A stretch of DNA of 35,113 bases from Gnetum montanum (Eukaryota; Streptophyta; Gnetopsida; Gnetales; Gnetaceae). Both the position numbers and the translations under genes were made by a program. The notes beneath the pieces are model-generated. The model was given only the letters and a program-made list of their open reading frames with translations. It had not been told where the DNA came from and did no database searches. The stretch lies in contig MNCI01035722.1 of assembly GCA_015680685.1 (NCBI GenBank), forward strand, positions 79,501-114,613. The letters are read 5' to 3'. Within the stretch, counting starts at the first letter, position 1. The number at the start of each line of letters is the position of its first letter. Of the stretch, positions 30,916 through 35,113 are shown in pieces.

Positions 30916-33041
30916 GGTGAAACAGTAATCCGTACCGTGCCCGTTTCATTAATGGTAATCGCAAAAGTGATCCATTCTGAAGCCTTTGGGTATGGGAGGC
31001 TCATCCAGTGTTGCTAGGCTTAGGTTCTGAATGAGTTGATAGAACTGATCATGTCTCTGGATGGACGCAGGGGATAACTGTTTATGCTTCATTAACCCAG
31101 CCTTTAGGAGTTGATCGAAGAGCTGGGATGGCTTCATCGGCAGAGGCATGTATTGAGAGGGTTCTTTCCTCTTGAAATTTCGCGTATGGTTTGTTGGGTT
31201 CTGTTGCGATGACGATTCTTGCGCGATTGTGGGAGTTGATTTATTGTAGTTAGTAGGGATTACCGGCGGTTTGTTTTGTTGTTGCGCCCCCGCTATCGCC
31301 GCTATAGTTGCCTTAGCCTTCTCTTTATCTTTTTTAGTGTGTTGATTTTTAAAGGCTAGGTATGCAGGGTCATGGCTGTTTTGGGCCGCTTCTTCTATGT
31401 TTTTAATTTGTACAAATGCTTGGTTAAGATTGCACGCGTTGAGGTAGTATAGCTTGGATTTAAAGAAATCGTTAACGGCCCCTTTTAGAATAGTAAGCAG
31501 GTAGGTCTGGGAGATTGGCTCATGCAGCTCGTTGAGAGCGGCGCTCCACCTCTGAATAAATTTCTGTACAGGTTCAAGCGGTGCTTGCTTGACCTGTATG
31601 AGGCTATCCGATGTGGCCTCGGGTTTCAAGTTGTATTTGAACCTGGTCACGAACTGGTGTAATAACTCTTCCAAGGAGAAGATGGAATTCCTTGGCAGTG
31701 CCCGATACCAATCAAGTGCTCTCCCCGTGAGGGACATAGGGAACACTTGGAGAATGGCATGGGGCCATGCCTAGAGTAGCGCGCATTCTAACCTAAATGT
31801 TATTAAATGAGCGTTGGGGTCTGTCTCGCCGTTGTATTTGGTTAGTGTTGGTAAGGAGACGCATTTGGGCAAAGTTAAGGGTGGGACAGAAGAGCTGATG
31901 GGGTCATCATGGTAGAAGTCCACTACCTTCAACTCCCCGTCGATGGCTGTTTTGAGGCATTTTACCTCGTCAGTTAATTCTTGCATCAGTTTTTGGCGTC
32001 TGTCCAATCTTGGGCACTCGGTAACATGGCAGCTTGAGGTTGTGGTATATTGTACGGGTTAGACTGTTGGACGATGGGTTGAAAGGCGAAAAGTTGTGCG
32101 GTCGGCAGTTGTGCTTGTGGAAAGTTTACAGTGGATGGCACTAAGGATGACACGTTATAGGGGAAAGGCTGTTGTTGCTATGGTTGCGGCTGTACCGGGG
32201 GAGCATTGGCTGGTGGCACCGTGTGGGGTGGCACGTGGTGGTGCGAGGGTTGGTGTGATGGCACACCCATCGTTGGCCATTTCTCGGCCGCGTTGTACGA
32301 AGGGACTCCTTGTTGGGTTACGGCGGTTAAGGGGGCTACATGCGGTTGAATGTGCAGGATATAGTGAGTGGATGTGGATGCTGGTATCACGTGTGGCATC
32401 CCTATCACTCGGGGTGGGAATGTCACTCCCACGCTATCGTGAGGGGGCGGTGCTTGTGAGGACGAGCTTGCAGCTGCAGCAGGGATGATTGCGAGAGGGA
32501 ATGTGTTGGGTTGGGAGTCGCTCGGGGGAGGAACATGCACTAGCGCTGATGTTTCCGGTGGCGGTGCTTGGGCCTGGGTGAACCTAAGGGGTTGCAGGGG
32601 CATGATCTCCCCTGTGTCTAGATGAAAAATAGGGTTGATATGGTTCTGCGGACTGAGGGTGTGATAGGAGTCCTCGTGCTCTGATTGGGCAGCGAATTCG
32701 TCCTCTTCTTCCAGTTGGGGATCCACCGCAGGCTGATCCAACGAGTGGCACCTATGTAGGAGGAGCTGTGTGACAAGCTCCGAGTACTACTCTGGAACGG
32801 GAATTACATCATACGGGGAAGGGATGAACTCGCGTCCCCCCTATAAAAGAGTTCGAACTGTCTCTTTACTTCCATTTCGTCTCGATCCACAGCCAGGCCA
32901 GCCTGTATCTTAATACATATGAAGTTATACTGGTCCTAGGTTATAATGTTGGAGGCTGGGTTCCTCCCTTGTAACCTTAAGGACCGGCGGGGTCCCGCTG
33001 TGGGTTGTACACCGGGGTGCGACAGGTTGTTGGTCAGCCAT
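30916..33041 (-). pseudogene. gag: Element C gag, decayed
   Basis: The start is the ATG at 33041 (MADQQP), about 670 bases inside the 5' LTR. A Pro/Gln/Ser-rich N-terminal part (32741-32020) is followed, after a frameshift near 32005, by the capsid-like core at 32007-31300. Core motifs are PTLTKYNGETDPNAHLITF and FPMSLTGRALDWYRALP, typical of plant gypsy retrotransposon gag. A Lys/Gln-rich segment and a CX2HX4HX4C zinc finger (CDYH ... GHGTDYC, about 30922-30965) close it, with TAA and TGA inside the finger at 30946-30951. Other stops lie at about 32927, 32772, 32178 and 31771. Most are compatible with C-to-T changes. Confidence 0.85.
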
Positions 33042-33713
33042 GGTGTCTAGGATGTTAGCGACCTAGGTAGTGGCAGCAGTGGTGTTCACGGGGTTCATGA
33101 TGATCTGTTGCAGATTAGAAACGGTCTGAAGATGCGAAATTAATGTACTATGTAGTGTGCAGCGTATACGCTTCGGCTCACAGCGTATACAGCGTATATG
33201 TACGTAGCGTATATGGTCAGCGTAGACGAGTCTACGGCATAAGTGGGTCAACGTATACGCTAAACAGCGTGTACAGCGTTAGGGCACAGCGTAAAACAAG
33301 ATAAAGGGGGCAGCGTAAAAATAAGATATAGCGTAAAACAAATCTAAGGCGTAAAGGATGGTAGGGACAAAGTTGGCGTACAACATAGATAAGGTGTTCA
33401 GCGTAAGAGCGTGCAGCGTAAATAGACAACAGCGTAGCGTAAACTATGCGGCGTGAGTGAAATGTGCAATGTAAAATTTAACAGCCTTATGTGCGGTGTA
33501 GGGAAAATCTGCAGAGTAAAATGTGCAGCGTGAAGTTGGCAGCGTAGACGCTGGGGTTTCTATGGACAGAGTCCACGTGAAGTTGGCAACGTAGATGCTG
33601 AAAGACTTGCAGGGAGTGAGTCTAATAGGGCAGGGAGAACGCTGATGAGCGTAGACGCTGGGGAGCGTACAGGCAAGGTTTTAGGCGGAGGCCCTCCTTA
33701 TAGCGCCAATTTC
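33042..33713 (-). other. Element C leader between 5' LTR and gag
   Basis: This is non-coding. It is rich in GCGTAAAC, GCGTAGACGC and GCGTATACGC motifs (perfect palindrome at 33162-33171) in both orientations, mostly between 33160 and 33660. No ORF with a domain is seen. Confidence 0.6.
33690..33709 (-). other. Element C primer-binding site
   Basis: Four bases inside the right LTR the minus strand reads TTGGCGCTATAAGGAGGG. The TGG start matches the CCA end of a tRNA, and TTGGCGC is common in plant gypsy primer sites. I do not assign the tRNA. Confidence 0.6.
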
Positions 33714-34829
33714 TGTACCGCCTAAAATCGTCGGTCTCCGGCTGGAAGGAAATAGAGACCGTGGGATCGTAGGGCGTGCACAGAAGACCCTACCTTCGCC
33801 TGAGGGTGCGCTGGAATGCACGAAGGTAGAGTACCTTGGGTGGTCCGCACGCGGATCAGAAAAGGATTTCCCCGAGTGTATACCGAAGTGCTACATGCTG
33901 GGTTATGCGTAAACGGCGTGACGGGCGTAAACGAGAGCGTAAACAGCGTAACAGATGCGGACAGGGCGTAAATGTAAACGAGCATAAACAGAAACACATG
34001 TAAGAAATTAGCGTAAACTATAAACAATCGTATTACAGAGTCAAAGTACAGTGCACTGGTCTAACGCACTTGTGATGGAACACAAGGCGGATGAAAAGCC
34101 CCGGTAAATGCAGGAATGACTTGGTTGGTTCGCACGGTAGGCAGAGCGTAGAGACTTTGTGCCCAACGTATAGGACTATCCAGCGTAAAGGGTTTTGGCT
34201 CTGGTGTGCAGCGTAATTGTTCTCTGGTATGCTCTGGAGTTTTTGCCAACCAACCTGAATGAAGTGGAAAATTGGGGTTTTTATACCGGTTGTTACGCTA
34301 GACTCGGGTTAGGAGACACATGGCACGTTGACTGGGTGCATACAATTTACAAATATACAACATGTTACATCTGCTGGGCGTATACGTTGGACGTGTTGGG
34401 CGTGTGTGAACTTGGATGAAGATACTATGGACGCTGGGCGTATACGCCGGGCATATACACTAATGGTAGCCGACTTGCTTCAATTCTTGCTCTTCAGTGC
34501 TATCTTCATGCTGTCTTTGGAGATTTTGTCGTCGAGCGTATGCATCTGTTGTACTTGCCGAGCGTACATGTGAGGCGTGTACGCTGGAGAATGCCGGGCG
34601 TATACGCTGGGCGTGTACGCTGGAGAATGTCGGGCGTATTCGCTGGGCATACACGCTACGGGTGTGAACTTGGGCATATACGCTGGCACAGTATACTTAG
34701 TGAAAACTAAGTATTTCGATCTCCAAAGTTGCCATGTGTGACATCAAATGTAGCCGAGGTCGTCTGTGGGTCGCAGGGACCTACTTCTTGTTGGACAAGT
34801 GCCAAGCTTGAAATTTTTGTGGTGTTTCA
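33714..34829 (-). repeat. Element C LTR, right (5' LTR in element orientation)
   Basis: This 1116-bp copy starts TGTACCG and ends GTTTCA. It carries a tandem duplication of about 38 bp near 34580-34655 that the left copy lacks. Two perfect GCGTATACGC palindromes (34438 and 34598) and several variants lie in U3. Confidence 0.93.
34277..34287 (-). promoter_or_regulatory. Element C 5' LTR TATA box
   Basis: The minus strand reads GGTATAAAAAC. It is the likely promoter for the full-length element transcript running toward gag at 33041. Confidence 0.65.
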
Positions 34830-34834
34830 GGTAG
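34830..34834 (+). repeat. Target-site duplication of element C, right copy (GGTAG)
   Basis: This is an exact copy of 17019-17023, abutting the CA end of the right LTR. Confidence 0.85.
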
Positions 34835-35113
34835 AGCCTTCCTAATCGAGTTATATGTGCACTCATATCCAAGAATAAATATTTATCATCAAAAAAGGAA
34901 TAAGCATATATACATACTTAGTAAATAATTAGTAAATAAACATTTGGTTAATGGACAAGTCTAATTTTTTTTTATGTTTACATGTCTTTAATGTATTAAA
35001 TTTTGAATAACTAAAAGAATATCTTAGAATAAATAATAGTAACATAATTTTTTTTTACCATTATGCATATATTAATGTTATTATTATTATTATTATTATT
35101 TTCGCCTTTATGG
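34835..35113 (+). other. Sequence right of element C, probably continuing element A 3' LTR
   Basis: This AT-rich sequence has no gene. By position it is the other half of the sequence broken at 17023, so it may be 3' LTR of element A. A short (ATT)n microsatellite lies at about 35078-35101. Confidence 0.4.

Larger units (their letters stand above)
17024..34829 (-). mobile_element. Element C: 17.8-kb Tat-lineage LTR retrotransposon with an antisense accessory gene
   Basis: The element has LTRs of 1109 and 1116 bp, TSD GGTAG, a primer-binding site next to the right LTR and a polypurine tract next to the left LTR, so it reads on the minus strand. In element order it carries a leader, gag (33041), a repeat-rich linker, protease, a 5.7-kb block holding an oppositely oriented spliced gene, RT-RNase H-second RNase H, integrase and a minisatellite-rich 3' UTR. 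The second (archaeal-type) RNase H marks the Tat clade (Ogre, Retand and relatives), which is also known for large size and extra ORFs. By eye the LTRs differ by about 8% in their first 350 bp. Confidence 0.92.

Overview
The window is a stack of nested LTR retrotransposons from a land plant with a large, repeat-rich nuclear genome. Evidence for this is three Ty3/gypsy-type elements with plant-typical lineages (Athila-like and Tat-like), 5-bp target-site duplications (TSDs), a plant tRNA-Asp-type primer site, short T-rich introns, and nonsense mutations of the kind produced by cytosine methylation. I see no ordinary single-copy host gene, no tRNA or rRNA gene and no CRISPR. The species cannot be named from the sequence.

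Layout. (1) 1-720 is a degenerate trinucleotide-rich tract, and 721-1157 is unassigned. (2) Element A is an Athila-like Ty3/gypsy element on the + strand. It has gag 1158-2939, protease 2940-3467 and RT/RNase H 3486-5189. It is then split by element B and resumes with integrase at 14181-15517. (3) Element B (5195-14175, minus strand) has 863/862-bp LTRs, TSD TCTAC, a tRNA-Asp-like primer site, a decayed gag and a second long decayed ORF with a coiled coil. No RT or integrase was found, so it looks non-autonomous. (4) The end of A holds a G-rich polypurine tract at about 16790 and a putative 3' LTR start. (5) Element C (17024-34829, minus strand, 17.8 kb) is inserted there. It has 1109/1116-bp LTRs, TSD GGTAG, and gag-PR-RT-RNH-second RNH-integrase of the Tat (Ogre/Retand-type) lineage. 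(6) 34835-35113 is AT-rich sequence on the far side of C.

The standout feature is inside C. Between the protease and RT regions, on the strand opposite to the element's own genes, lies an eight-exon gene (23894-28339) with its own TATA box at 23618. Its splice sites can be read directly, and all seven junctions join in a compatible phase once one lost base in a G-run is allowed for. The predicted protein of about 1056 residues begins with a domain matching the FCP1/SCP (NLI-interacting factor) phosphatase fold in which the catalytic acidic residues are replaced. A domain resembling plant transposon-derived proteins and a C-terminal coiled coil follow. A perfect 10-bp palindrome, GCGTATACGC, and related GCGTAAAC half-sites are scattered through C's LTRs, leader, antisense-gene promoter and intron 1, but were not seen in A or B. 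A shared minisatellite family lies at the borders of C's modules. Together these suggest a retroelement that acquired a spliced accessory gene plus a dispersed cis-motif system, perhaps for controlling its own expression. That role is inference.

All three elements are decayed. Most in-frame stops are compatible with single C-to-T (or G-to-A) changes. By eye the two LTRs differ by about 8% in C and about 10% in B (estimates from the first 230-350 bp), mostly by transitions.
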